Below the pieces are notes generated by a model, which was not told the DNA's origin, searched no databases, and saw only the letters and a list, made by a program, of their open reading frames with translations. A stretch of DNA of 64,000 bases. It comes from Colwellia_A sp047621305 (GTDB lineage Bacteria > Pseudomonadota > Gammaproteobacteria > Enterobacterales > Alteromonadaceae). The position numbers and the translations under genes were made by a program. How positions within the stretch are numbered: position 1 is the stretch's first letter; each line of letters starts with the position of its first letter. This document shows, piece by piece, positions 25,875 through 34,422 of this stretch. The stretch lies in assembly GCA_047621305.1 (NCBI GenBank), contig JBLHNB010000020.1, positions 1 through 64,000 of the forward strand. The letters are read 5' to 3'.

Positions 25875-27131
25875 TTAATTTAATTGCAGTTGTCGGGCTT
25901 TATCGAAATTACCATAGCTTGATGTTATTACTTGTTCGCCTAGTGACAAGCCTGACAATACTTCAAAATAATCTTGATTTTTTTTACCTAAACTAATCGT
26001 ACGTCGTTCGGCTTTATTGCCGTTTTCGTTAAGTACATACACCCAGTTGCCACCACTATTGGTAAAAAAAGCGCCACGTTTAAGCAATAAAACGTGGTCT
26101 TTATTACCCCCTAACATCAATTCAACATCAATACTTTGGCCTCGTTTTATATTGCTGGCACCTGTTGGCAGGTCAACCTCAATTTGAAATTGTGATTGAT
26201 TAACACGGCTATCAATCTTGCTGACTTTAGCCATTATATTGCCAGTTTCTAATTCAACTTTAACGGTTAAGTCTCGTTGTACTTGGCTTAAATAAAATTC
26301 GTCGAGACGAATCATTAATTTATATTCATTGGGGATATCAACTTGCCCAAGGCGGGCACCACGCTCTTTTGATTCACCAAGGTCAACGTTCAGCTCACTT
26401 AAATAACCTGAAATAGGTGCTTTTATTAACAAGTTTTCTAAATTTTTACGGGCAAATTGAAGGTTTTTTTCTAACATTTTTGCGCTTTCTTCAAGTTGTT
26501 GAACTTGTACTTTACGTATGCTGTTTTCTTGTTTTTGTCGTTCAATAGTCAGTTTTTTTCTGGCTTGGTAGTAACTCAGGTCATCTTTTAGTTCTGCGAG
26601 TCTGTCTTTAGCCAACAACCCTTTATTTACTAAGGGAGATGATTGCTTTACACGGCGTTGCAGATGACTGATTTGTCGTTCAATCTCTAATAAATCACGG
26701 CGTAAATTTAAGCGGCTGGTTGCCATATTCATTTGGGTATTTCGTAGGAAGTTCAGCTGTTCAGTTACTTGTGCTTCTCGGCCCATCACATCAAGCTGTA
26801 AGTTTGTATTGCTCAAAAGTACCAAAGGCTGACCTCTTTCGACAAACTCACCTTGCTCAACTAAACGTTGCTCTACCTGACCACCTGCGGAGGTATCAAG
26901 GTAAATAGTTGTTTTTGGTACAACTTGACCACGCAGACTTAAAGCATCGACAAAGTCACCTTGTGTAACTGAGCTAATAGTAACGCTGTTGATATCTAGG
27001 TTATGACTACGCCCGCCAGCACTTGCTTGACTAAAGCTATAAGCCGCGCCCGCGATGCCAAAAACAATCATGCTAAAGAGGCTGTATTTAAAATATTTTT
27101 GTAGCGGAGAGCGGGTTACTTTTTTATCCAT
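25875..27131 (-). CDS. HlyD-type periplasmic adaptor of ABC exporter
   Basis: An N-terminal anchor (YSLFSMIVFGIAGAAYSF, about residues 16-33) is followed by a half lipoyl motif (ALSLRGQVVPKTTIYLDTSAGGQVEQRLVEQGEFVERGQPL). A long coiled coil lies at about 110-215, with the second lipoyl half (LENLLIKAPISGYLSELNVDLGE) and barrel domains. It is the first gene of the adaptor-ATPase-permease operon. The candidate sigma-54 promoter 119 bases upstream and the divergent two-component genes imply control by that regulator. Confidence 0.9.
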   Translation of the reverse strand: MDKKVTRSPLQKYFKYSLFSMIVFGIAGAAYSFSQASAGGRSHNLDINSVTISSVTQGDFVDALSLRGQVVPKTTIYLDTSAGGQVEQRLVEQGEFVERGQPLVLLSNTNLQLDVMGREAQVTEQLNFLRNTQMNMATSRLNLRRDLLEIERQISHLQRRVKQSSPLVNKGLLAKDRLAELKDDLSYYQARKKLTIERQKQENSIRKVQVQQLEESAKMLEKNLQFARKNLENLLIKAPISGYLSELNVDLGESKERGARLGQVDIPNEYKLMIRLDEFYLSQVQRDLTVKVELETGNIMAKVSKIDSRVNQSQFQIEVDLPTGASNIKRGQSIDVELMLGGNKDHVLLLKRGAFFTNSGGNWVYVLNENGNKAERRTISLGKKNQDYFEVLSGLSLGEQVITSSYGNFDKARQLQLN

Positions 27132-27249
27132 AATACTTAGCCATAAAGTTCATTCAGTTAACTTATCTATTCAAGTCATCTATGCAGCATATTCCAAGGT
27201 ATTTACGTTTAGCTTGGTTGGTAATATTACCTTGATTGTCATAGGTACT

Positions 27250-27265
27250 TACAATACTTGTGCCA
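27250..27265 (-). promoter_or_regulatory. Candidate sigma-54 (-24/-12) promoter for the ABC export operon
   Basis: On the minus strand the sequence is TGGCACAAGTATTGTA. It has TGGCAC at -24 and TTGTA at -12 with exactly the consensus spacing; TTGT at -12 is also tolerated in known promoters such as pspA. Transcription would start near 27238 and reach the adaptor gene start at 27131. The divergent gene at 27433 encodes a sigma-54 activator, which supports the call. Confidence 0.65.
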
Positions 27266-27326
27266 ACACTTAAAGTTGATATAAAACAATGTGTTGTTGT
27301 GTTTTTATTTTTAGCTATTTGAGACT

Positions 27327-27379
27327 AGTGTCCAGTTATAGAACACTTTTAATAAAACAAAGTGTCCACTTATGGACGG
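27327..27379. promoter_or_regulatory. Two palindromic sites, likely binding sites of the sigma-54 activator
   Basis: AGTGTCCAGTTATAGAACACT (27327-27347) is a near-perfect palindrome, shown here without its last base in the shared core. AGTGTCCACTTATGGACGG (27361-27379) repeats its left half and carries its own GTCCA..TGGAC symmetry. The starts are 34 bases apart. Both lie about 75-130 bases upstream of the candidate sigma-54 promoter, the usual position for enhancer sites, and just before the regulator gene, allowing autoregulation. Confidence 0.6.
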
Positions 27380-27432
27380 ATTGTGGCTAGACGACTTAAT
27401 GATAAGTGAGGTAGACTAAAAAAAAGATATTA

Positions 27433-28869
27433 ATGGGTTATGGGATGAAGCAAGCGGGCTCAATTTTAATTGTTGATGATAACCCTGATATTTTGATTGC
27501 GGTAAATTTATTGCTTAAACAACACTATCAAACCGTTGTAACAACAAATAACCCTTTTGACATCGAAAAGGTAGTTAACGAGCAGAAAATAGAAGTGATC
27601 TTACTCGATATGAATTTCAACCGTGATGCTATAAGTGGTCAGGAAGGTTTTTATTGGCTGAAGAAAATTCTCGTGCAAGATCCTTCCATCGTTGTGGTAT
27701 TGATGACAGCTTATGGCGATATTCAGTTAGCTGTGGATGCAATTAAAGCGGGTGCTGCGGATTTTATCGCTAAACCTTGGCGAAATGAGCAACTGCTAGG
27801 TGCCATTGCGGCAGCATTCGCTCATGCAAAGGATAAGCAAAAAGTAGGTAAACTCACTCGTCAAACCCAAGGGTTAAATCAAGCACTCAGTGGCCAAAAA
27901 TTTGATTTTTTAGGTCAAAGTCTGGCGATGAAAAAAGTCTTTGATACCATTGAAAAAGCGGCACAAACCGACGCTAACATTTTGATTACTGGTGAAAGTG
28001 GTACAGGTAAGGAACTGGCAGCACATGCCATACATTTAGCGAGTAATAGACGTGAGCAGGCTTTTATTAGCCTCGACATGGGGTCTATTGCGCAAAGCCT
28101 ATTTGAAAGTGAGCTTTTTGGTCACAAAAAAGGCGCATTTACCGATGCAAAATCGGATAGAAGCGGTCGCTTTGAGCTTGCCCACGAGGGTAGTTTATTT
28201 TTAGATGAGCTGGGCAATTTACCTTTAAATCAACAAGCGACTTTATTGGCGGCATTGCAAAACCGTCAAATTACTCCTGTTGGTGGTACACAATCAATAG
28301 ATGTGGATATTCGTCTCATTTGTGCTACGAATGAAAACTTGTCTCAAGCAGTATTGGAAAACCGCTTTAGACAAGATTTACTTTACCGCGTTAATACCGT
28401 GGAAATACGCTTACCGCCATTACGTGAGCGGGTAGATGACATTCCTTTATTAGCAGAATATTACCTTGAACACTTTAGCCATAAATATAAAAGAAGCTTG
28501 AATATTGAACCCGACGATATGCAGGCGCTTTGCCATTACGCTTGGCCGGGTAATGTCCGTGAATTGGCACATGTTATTGAGCGTTCTGTTATTTTAAGTG
28601 ACTGTGGTGTATTAGATCTTCGTTCAGTGGTGGGGGCACAAATGCCCCAAGAACCGCTAAACCATAAAGCAGTTGATGTCGCTGAACAAAGCCAATTACT
28701 GGGGGGTGATGTAGCGAATACGAAGAATAGCTATAATTTAGAAATATTAGAGCAACGTACAGTACGTGCAGCCCTTAAACATCATCAGGGTAATGTCAGT
28801 AAAGCGGCCAAGGCATTGGGTTTAACTCGAGGCGCTATGTACCGTCGATTAGATAAATATGATCTTTGA
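27433..28869 (+). CDS. Sigma-54-dependent response regulator (NtrC family)
   Basis: A receiver domain (DDNPD, phosphorylatable D in ILLDMNFNRD, T in LMTAYGD, K in IAKPW) spans residues 10-125. The AAA+ domain spans about 155-385 with Walker A GESGTGKE, Walker B LFLDELGNL and the loop motif GAFTDA in place of GAFTGA. A C-terminal Fis-type helix-turn-helix (GNVSKAAKALGLTRGAMYRRLDKY) completes the protein. It lies 75 bases upstream of its likely kinase gene and is divergent from the ABC export operon, its likely target. An in-frame ATG at 27445 is an alternative start. Confidence 0.92.
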   Translation: MGYGMKQAGSILIVDDNPDILIAVNLLLKQHYQTVVTTNNPFDIEKVVNEQKIEVILLDMNFNRDAISGQEGFYWLKKILVQDPSIVVVLMTAYGDIQLAVDAIKAGAADFIAKPWRNEQLLGAIAAAFAHAKDKQKVGKLTRQTQGLNQALSGQKFDFLGQSLAMKKVFDTIEKAAQTDANILITGESGTGKELAAHAIHLASNRREQAFISLDMGSIAQSLFESELFGHKKGAFTDAKSDRSGRFELAHEGSLFLDELGNLPLNQQATLLAALQNRQITPVGGTQSIDVDIRLICATNENLSQAVLENRFRQDLLYRVNTVEIRLPPLRERVDDIPLLAEYYLEHFSHKYKRSLNIEPDDMQALCHYAWPGNVRELAHVIERSVILSDCGVLDLRSVVGAQMPQEPLNHKAVDVAEQSQLLGGDVANTKNSYNLEILEQRTVRAALKHHQGNVSKAAKALGLTRGAMYRRLDKYDL

Positions 28870-28943
28870 TTCTAGGCTTTTAATTAACATAAACTGAAAC
28901 AGAGAAGGTTAATTGCTCTGAATATTTTCACTCACTCAATAAA

Positions 28944-30296
28944 TTGTATGCTATGAACCTCTTAAACAGACGCCCCTCGTTATTACTGGCCATTAATCTT
29001 GTTGCTGTACTGGTTTGTGCCGCACTGTTGACAAAAGTTTATATTGCCATGGGCGTGTCGGCTACTTGGTTGCTGATATTAGTACTATCCATATCGTTAA
29101 TCGCTTCTTTATTTTCACTTTTTAAGCGCCAAGACCAGCAACTTATACAAGTGATAAGAGCGCTGGCCAATGGTGACAATACCTTGGGATTTAGCACTCA
29201 TCATCCAATGCGTAAGCATTTTGAAGGGGTTAAACAACAAATGCAGTCAGCACGTTTTGTTGCTGAACAACAAAGCGAATTTTTAAAAGCGCTATTGATA
29301 CATGTCGATCTCGCTGTCATCGTGTGTGACGCTCAAGGGAATGTTATTGAGTCTAATCCTGCGGTTGCTCGATTACTTGGCAAAAGTGCAGCGCATCTTA
29401 ATGAGCTTAGGCATATTGGTATTATAATTTTAGCCGCACAAAAGAACTTACAGAGTACGGTGCAATGGTTACATGGCGAACAGCAAGATACGTTAACCTT
29501 GCAAGTGAGTATCGCTGATATTCAGGGGCAGGAGCGTAAAATTGTCACTTTACAATCAATTCACGAGTTGTTGTTAAATAAAGAGCAACAAGCCTACAAA
29601 CGCCTAACGCATGTGCTCACTCATGAAGTGGCCAATACTATTACCCCGTTAGCCTCTATTGCGGAAACGTGTCAGGGGCTTATGCCTAAAAACTTAAGCT
29701 TTACTGATCAAGAAAACAAACAAGATTTGACCTTAGCACTTAATACATTAGCTGCTCGTACTCAATACTTAGGTGAGTTTATCGCCAGTTTTAGGCAAAT
29801 TAGCAGCTTACCTATGCCAAATTTAGTACCTACTCAATTGGCAACGATATTAGCGCGTATGCAAATCCTTCATCAGCAACAACTTAACGAATGTAATAGC
29901 ATTTTAACGCTTGATATCCAAAGCCAACAATTGGTCATGTTAGATAGCGCCCAAATCGAACAAGTACTGATTAACCTGGTAAAAAATGCTATTGAAGGGG
30001 TGAAATTACATATTGAACAACAGGTAGGTTTAGGAGGTAATGAGATTATTCAAGGCGATATATCATTAACCGTAGGACAAAACAGCGCTCAACAACTTTA
30101 TGTGGAAGTGGCTGACAATGGCATGGGGATTAGCGAAGATGCGCTAGAGATGATTTTTGTCCCTTTTTTTACAACCAAGCAACAAGGTTCAGGTATTGGC
30201 TTGAGCCTTTCAAGGCAAATAATGGTCAACCATGGTGGTGATTTAGTGTATCTGAATCGATCGCAAGGTGCTTGTTTCAGGTGTATATTTGGTTAG
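28944..30296 (+). CDS. NtrY-like sensor histidine kinase
   Basis: Two membrane segments lie in the first 60 residues (LLAINLVAVLVCAALLTKVY, LLILVLSISLIASLFSLF) with almost no periplasmic loop. A PAS-like region follows at about 115-200 (LLIHVDLAVIVCDAQGNVIESNPAVARLLG). The phospho-accepting His is in LTHEVANTITPL, and the ATPase domain has NLVKNAIEG, DNGMGIS and GSGIGLSLSRQIM. The short loop suggests it senses a membrane or cytoplasmic cue. It is the likely partner of the sigma-54 regulator just upstream. An ATG at 28953 is an alternative start. Confidence 0.9.
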   Translation: MYAMNLLNRRPSLLLAINLVAVLVCAALLTKVYIAMGVSATWLLILVLSISLIASLFSLFKRQDQQLIQVIRALANGDNTLGFSTHHPMRKHFEGVKQQMQSARFVAEQQSEFLKALLIHVDLAVIVCDAQGNVIESNPAVARLLGKSAAHLNELRHIGIIILAAQKNLQSTVQWLHGEQQDTLTLQVSIADIQGQERKIVTLQSIHELLLNKEQQAYKRLTHVLTHEVANTITPLASIAETCQGLMPKNLSFTDQENKQDLTLALNTLAARTQYLGEFIASFRQISSLPMPNLVPTQLATILARMQILHQQQLNECNSILTLDIQSQQLVMLDSAQIEQVLINLVKNAIEGVKLHIEQQVGLGGNEIIQGDISLTVGQNSAQQLYVEVADNGMGISEDALEMIFVPFFTTKQQGSGIGLSLSRQIMVNHGGDLVYLNRSQGACFRCIFG

Positions 30297-30423
30297 GCGG
30301 ACTCGCTAAATGTAGTCGCTATAAAATAGCGGGTACCGGATATATAGTGCAAAAAAGATATTGAGCGAGGTTGTAAAAACCGAGTTGAATGAGTTTTTTG
30401 TTAATAAAATAATATGATATCTA

Positions 30424-30954
30424 CTAGGATACAGACTCTAACGACATTGCTAGTTTTTGAATGCCATGAGATGGAGTCCACCTTTTAAATTCAACAAACC
30501 CATGTTTTTTGTATAAGTTTATTGCGGGTATATTAACAACGGCTGTTTCTACAATGGCTTGAGAGAAATACATTACCTCTAGAACATAGCTTATTAATTT
30601 GTCTGCTAACCCTTTTCTAAAATAATGAGGGTCGACAGTTAAACTATCAATTGCTAAATGCTTATTTTCTACGGTGATTTCTATCACTGCAGCGAGACAT
30701 TTATTTTCGCTCAAACCATAAAATTGTGTTGGTGAATTTTTTATATCTATAGCGCTTCGCAACAGAGGAGGAAAATTGAGAGTGCCTATCAGTTGAGCTT
30801 CAACTTTATACGAACGTTGAAAGATGGTAAAAATTTGGTTCGCAACATCTTTATTTGAATGATCAAGTTTTGTTATCATACGGTGTCTAATCTCAATATT
30901 CATCTTGCTCTGTAATGCCTCATCTAGAGGTTGGAGATTCTTGCTAGTTTGCAT
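30424..30954 (-). CDS. GNAT-family N-acetyltransferase
   Basis: The acetyl-CoA binding region is visible as LAIDSLTVDPHYFRKGLADKLISYVL (motif A, with R/Q-x-x-G-x-A), followed by motif B in AINLYKKHGFVEFKRW. The protein is about 176 residues when started at 30954, where GGAATAACA precedes the ATG. An upstream in-frame start at 31011 would add residues that do not look like this family. The acceptor substrate is unknown. It lies alone, leftward, between the kinase gene and the DMT transporter gene. Confidence 0.82.
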   Translation of the reverse strand: MQTSKNLQPLDEALQSKMNIEIRHRMITKLDHSNKDVANQIFTIFQRSYKVEAQLIGTLNFPPLLRSAIDIKNSPTQFYGLSENKCLAAVIEITVENKHLAIDSLTVDPHYFRKGLADKLISYVLEVMYFSQAIVETAVVNIPAINLYKKHGFVEFKRWTPSHGIQKLAMSLESVS

Positions 30955-31060
30955 TGTTATTCCATAAGTTGCTAATGTAATTGGTTGTTTTTTGGAAACA
31001 ACTTCCCACACTATTACGTTAAACTCACCTCAACTTGTAATTTACAAGCTTGAATTATAT

Positions 31061-31174
31061 TTATCCACTAAATATTTGATTGCGAAAGCGACTTTCTTGT
31101 CGAATAAATTCACCATTATTACCTTTAGTATCGTACCACTGGTCAACCCATTTACCTGCAACGATTAGTCCCAT
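31061..31174 (-). pseudogene. N-terminal remnant of a glutathionyl-hydroquinone reductase (YqjG-like)
   Basis: On the minus strand ATG at 31174 opens MGLIVAGKWVDQWYDTK followed by GNNGEFIRQESRFRNQIFSG and a stop. This matches the N-terminus of YqjG/ECM4-type glutathione transferases (MG.L.DG.W.D.WYDTK...G.F.R..S.FRN). Only 37 of about 320 residues remain, so the gene is truncated and presumably inactive. Confidence 0.8.
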
Positions 31175-31306
31175 GAAATATCATCCGTTGAGAGAACAAC
31201 ATAATGAACAGCTTGCTCTGTGCTATTAAAAATACCATGGCAGATACACGGTCATTACCTTTTCTAAGTATTGACCGGTTACATGACTAATACCATGCAT
31301 AGGGCA

Positions 31307-32266
31307 TTATTTCTCTATGGGTGCAGCCATTTGGTCTAATGGCTGTATTTTAATTTTTCTTCGACCACCGAGTTCAGAGTAAAGCATACCGGCAATGATT
31401 AACCCTGCGCCAAACCATCCTTTTACGCCAAGATATTCCCCTAAGATGACAAAGGCAGCAAGATGACCAAATATTGGTTCTAATGCAAAAATCAGGGCAA
31501 CTTTATGAGGTTCAAGTATACGTTGGCTTGAGGTTTGTGCCCAAAATGCAAATGCACTGGCTAAAATAGCAGAATATAATATTGCAGCCCAAACATCGGT
31601 ATTTGATAGTTGTTCAATGAACGGCGGATAGTTTACATTAATATTGGCAACCGCTTCATAACTTGCGGCAATAGTACTGTAAACAGCAACGGCAGCTAAT
31701 TGGATTATACTCAGTGGAATAACAGCAAAGCGGCCACCGTATTTTGCCATTAAGGTAATGTGGCAGGCATAACAAACAGCACTTATAGCAACAAGAATAT
31801 CACCAAAGTTAAATTCCATTTTGTCGCCCATGGTTAAAAAATATAATCCAATAGTCGCAGCAACAACACTTACCCAAATTTCTGCACCGACTCTAGTTTT
31901 AAAAAGTAGATAGCCAATAATAGGTACTAAAGGAACACATAGGCCAGTGATGAATCCGGTATTAGAAACACTAGTGTAAAGCAATCCTTTGGTTTGTAAG
32001 GAAAAACCTAAGAATAATAATAAACCTAAGCCAAAACCTGTTTTGAGTAGCTCGGCAACTCGGTAATCGTTCTCTGAATTGGCTGGTTTTTTTTGCAGAA
32101 AATATAAAGGTAATAACGCTAATGCCGCAATACCAAAACGAAAAGCGTTAAAGGTATTAACGGGCATAATATCAATAGCACCATCAACTACAACAAAGCC
32201 GACGCCCCAAATAAGATTTACCAGCACTAAAGCCCATAAAGCGGTGGTTGGAGTACGTATTGTCAT
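31307..32266 (-). CDS. EamA/DMT-family transporter
   Basis: This 319-residue protein has about ten hydrophobic segments arranged as two EamA repeats. The first begins WALVLVNLIWGVGFVVVDGAI and NTFNAFRFGIAALALLPL, the second contains GDILVAISAVCYACHITLMAKYG and ASAFAFWAQTSSQRILEPHKVALIFALEPIFGHLAAFVILGE. The family exports metabolites such as amino acids or nucleobases; the substrate cannot be inferred. The start has AAGG seven bases upstream. It is divergent from the cytochrome oxidase operon. Confidence 0.9.
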   Translation of the reverse strand: MTIRTPTTALWALVLVNLIWGVGFVVVDGAIDIMPVNTFNAFRFGIAALALLPLYFLQKKPANSENDYRVAELLKTGFGLGLLLFLGFSLQTKGLLYTSVSNTGFITGLCVPLVPIIGYLLFKTRVGAEIWVSVVAATIGLYFLTMGDKMEFNFGDILVAISAVCYACHITLMAKYGGRFAVIPLSIIQLAAVAVYSTIAASYEAVANINVNYPPFIEQLSNTDVWAAILYSAILASAFAFWAQTSSQRILEPHKVALIFALEPIFGHLAAFVILGEYLGVKGWFGAGLIIAGMLYSELGGRRKIKIQPLDQMAAPIEK

Positions 32267-32856
32267 TGATTTACCTTTGAGACTATTAATTTGTGGGCAT
32301 TATAGCGCTACTAATTTTTAACGTCATCAACTGTATTAAATGTATTTTAATCAAACAAAATTGTAGGATTTATAACTGCTTTGTAAGATATATTTTTTGT
32401 TTTTATGTCTTTGCTCAGTTTCTATTCACTAACCTTCATTTTTATCAAATAATTATCATCGTTAATAACAATCCCTGTAAATAGATTAAAAAATGCACAC
32501 TTTATAATCAGGCGACTCAATCTAAAATTATCTTCGTATTTTTCTTCAGTATAAAAATAAAACAATCTACATAGCCCTTTGTTTACTTAGTATAAATGTA
32601 ATTAGAGTTACTACTCTATTGTAATTGTTAGATTTTATTTCAGTGTTCTCACAAATTAGGAATTGACCTAGATCAAGTTTTGAGTAATTCTAGGGTGTAA
32701 AACGTACAAAAATAAGAATAATTCGTAGTTGATCTTGAAGTTAACGCGAAATTGATAATAACAAAAATAGTTAGCAAAACCTGAATGTAAGAAATTATGT
32801 CTATTTCTGCAGTTTATATTTTGCTTTTTTGATAGAAGGGTGAAAGGAGATGTCGT
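32267..32856. other. Intergenic regulatory region upstream of the cytochrome oxidase operon
   Basis: This is a 590-base AT-rich divergent region between the DMT transporter gene and coxB. No convincing gene is present in either direction. It carries an FNR-like site at 32663-32676 and presumably the promoter of the cox operon, with a 5-prime leader of up to about 150 bases. Confidence 0.6.
32663..32676. promoter_or_regulatory. FNR-like box upstream of coxB
   Basis: TTGACctagATCAA matches the FNR consensus TTGAT-N4-ATCAA at nine of ten specified bases. It lies 181 bases before the coxB start. Oxygen-dependent repression of an aa3-type oxidase by an FNR/EtrA-type regulator is plausible, but the promoter position is not known. 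Confidence 0.45.
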
Positions 32857-34410
32857 GTGAAAAGACGTAACCTAAGTTGGCTGGCGTTAGGAAGTTTGTT
32901 TTCCAGCTCAGTTTGGGCAGATATGCAATTGAATCTGACCAAAGGTGTAACTGAAATAAGTAGGGAAGTTTATGACCTACATATGCTAGTTATGTATATA
33001 TGTACTGCCATTGGTATTGTGGTGTTTGGTGCGATGTTTTGGTCTATGGCTTTCCATCGGAAATCTAAGGGAGCAAAAGCGGCAGACTTTCATGAAAGTA
33101 CTAAAGTTGAGATCCTCTGGACTGCAATTCCTATAATTATTCTCATCGCTATGGCAGTACCTGCCACTAAAACACTTATCGCGATGGAAAATAATGATGA
33201 CTCTGATGTCACTATTCAAATTACAGGTTCACAATGGAAATGGCATTATAAATATTTTGACCAAAATATTGAGTTTTATTCCGTGCTTTCCACTCCTCGT
33301 GACCAATACGAAAATCAATCAGGTAGTTCTGCTGAAAAAGGTGAAAATTACCTACTTGAAGTTGATAATCACCTAGTTATACCGGTTAACAAAAAAGTTC
33401 GTTTCCTCATTACATCAGACGATGTAATTCATGCGTGGTGGGTGCCAGCATTTGCTGTGAAACAAGATGCAAATCCTGGTTTCATTAATGAAGCATGGGC
33501 CATTGTTCCTGAACCGGGAATTTATCGCGGTCAGTGTGCTGAACTTTGTGGTAAAGATCACGGTTTTATGCCAATTGTTGTTGAAGTTAAATCTGAAGCA
33601 GATTATGCCGCCTGGATTGATGAACAACATCAAATGACAGCGCAAGCAGCGGAAGCAGAAAAAGCATCACTAAACGCTTCGGTATCTATGGATGAATTAA
33701 TGCAATTAGGTGAAACAACCTATGTTGCGTATTGCGCCGCTTGTCATCAGGTTTCGGGCAATGGTTTACCGCCTGCTTTCCCCGCATTAAAAGGCAGTTC
33801 TATAGCACTAGGTGATGTAAGTGAACATGTTGACATAGTTTTTAATGGTCGTGCTGGTACAGGTATGCAAGGTTATGGTAAGCAATTAAGCCTTAAACAA
33901 ATTGCAGCTGTAGTCACTTACGAACGTAATGCTTGGGGTAACAATACCGGTGATGCTGTTCAAGCCGCAGATGTTCAAGCTGCTGTTGGTAATAGTATGC
34001 CCGAAGAAGCGTTAGAAAAAGCAACGGACGTTGTTGATGATGTTGCTGCGCAAGTTGCAGAAGCGGTTCCTAGAGAAGACTTAAGCAAAGAATATAGTCA
34101 CGACGAATTAATGACAATGGGTGAAGAAGTTTACATGACGGCATGTGCTGCTTGTCACCAACCAACAGGTGCCGGTTTACCACCCGTTTTCCCAGCTCTA
34201 AAGGATAGCGTTATTGCAAAAGGTGATGTTGCTATTCATATAGATATGGTAATTAATGGCAGTAAGACAAATCCTGCTATGGCTGCTTTTGGTAGTCAGT
34301 TAACAAAAACACAAATAGCCGCAGTTGTTACCTATGAAAGAAATGCATGGGGTAATAATACCGGTGATTTAATTCAACCAGCCGCAGTTGATGCTGCCAG
34401 TGCGAAGTAG
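32857..34410 (+). CDS. coxB: Cytochrome c oxidase subunit II with two C-terminal haem c domains
   Basis: A signal peptide (about 1-21) is followed by two membrane helices (about 40-65 and 88-113). The cupredoxin domain has the CuA ligands C227, C231, H235 and M238 (CAELCGKDHGFM) plus a His in DVIHAWW. Two cytochrome c domains follow, with haem-binding C293AACH and C430AACH and candidate axial Met in GTGMQGYG and NPAMAAFG. Ordinary subunit II has none and caa3 enzymes have one. At 517 residues it is long for the family. The start is GTG at 32857 with GGAG upstream. It is the first gene of the operon and accepts electrons for subunit I. Confidence 0.95.
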   Translation: MKRRNLSWLALGSLFSSSVWADMQLNLTKGVTEISREVYDLHMLVMYICTAIGIVVFGAMFWSMAFHRKSKGAKAADFHESTKVEILWTAIPIIILIAMAVPATKTLIAMENNDDSDVTIQITGSQWKWHYKYFDQNIEFYSVLSTPRDQYENQSGSSAEKGENYLLEVDNHLVIPVNKKVRFLITSDDVIHAWWVPAFAVKQDANPGFINEAWAIVPEPGIYRGQCAELCGKDHGFMPIVVEVKSEADYAAWIDEQHQMTAQAAEAEKASLNASVSMDELMQLGETTYVAYCAACHQVSGNGLPPAFPALKGSSIALGDVSEHVDIVFNGRAGTGMQGYGKQLSLKQIAAVVTYERNAWGNNTGDAVQAADVQAAVGNSMPEEALEKATDVVDDVAAQVAEAVPREDLSKEYSHDELMTMGEEVYMTACAACHQPTGAGLPPVFPALKDSVIAKGDVAIHIDMVINGSKTNPAMAAFGSQLTKTQIAAVVTYERNAWGNNTGDLIQPAAVDAASAK

Positions 34411-34422
34411 GGGGAAGACAAA

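Noticed and set aside
32293..32484. 63-codon ORF upstream of coxB
   Set aside because: It is AT-rich with cysteine and isoleucine runs, has no good ribosome site and lies in the promoter region.
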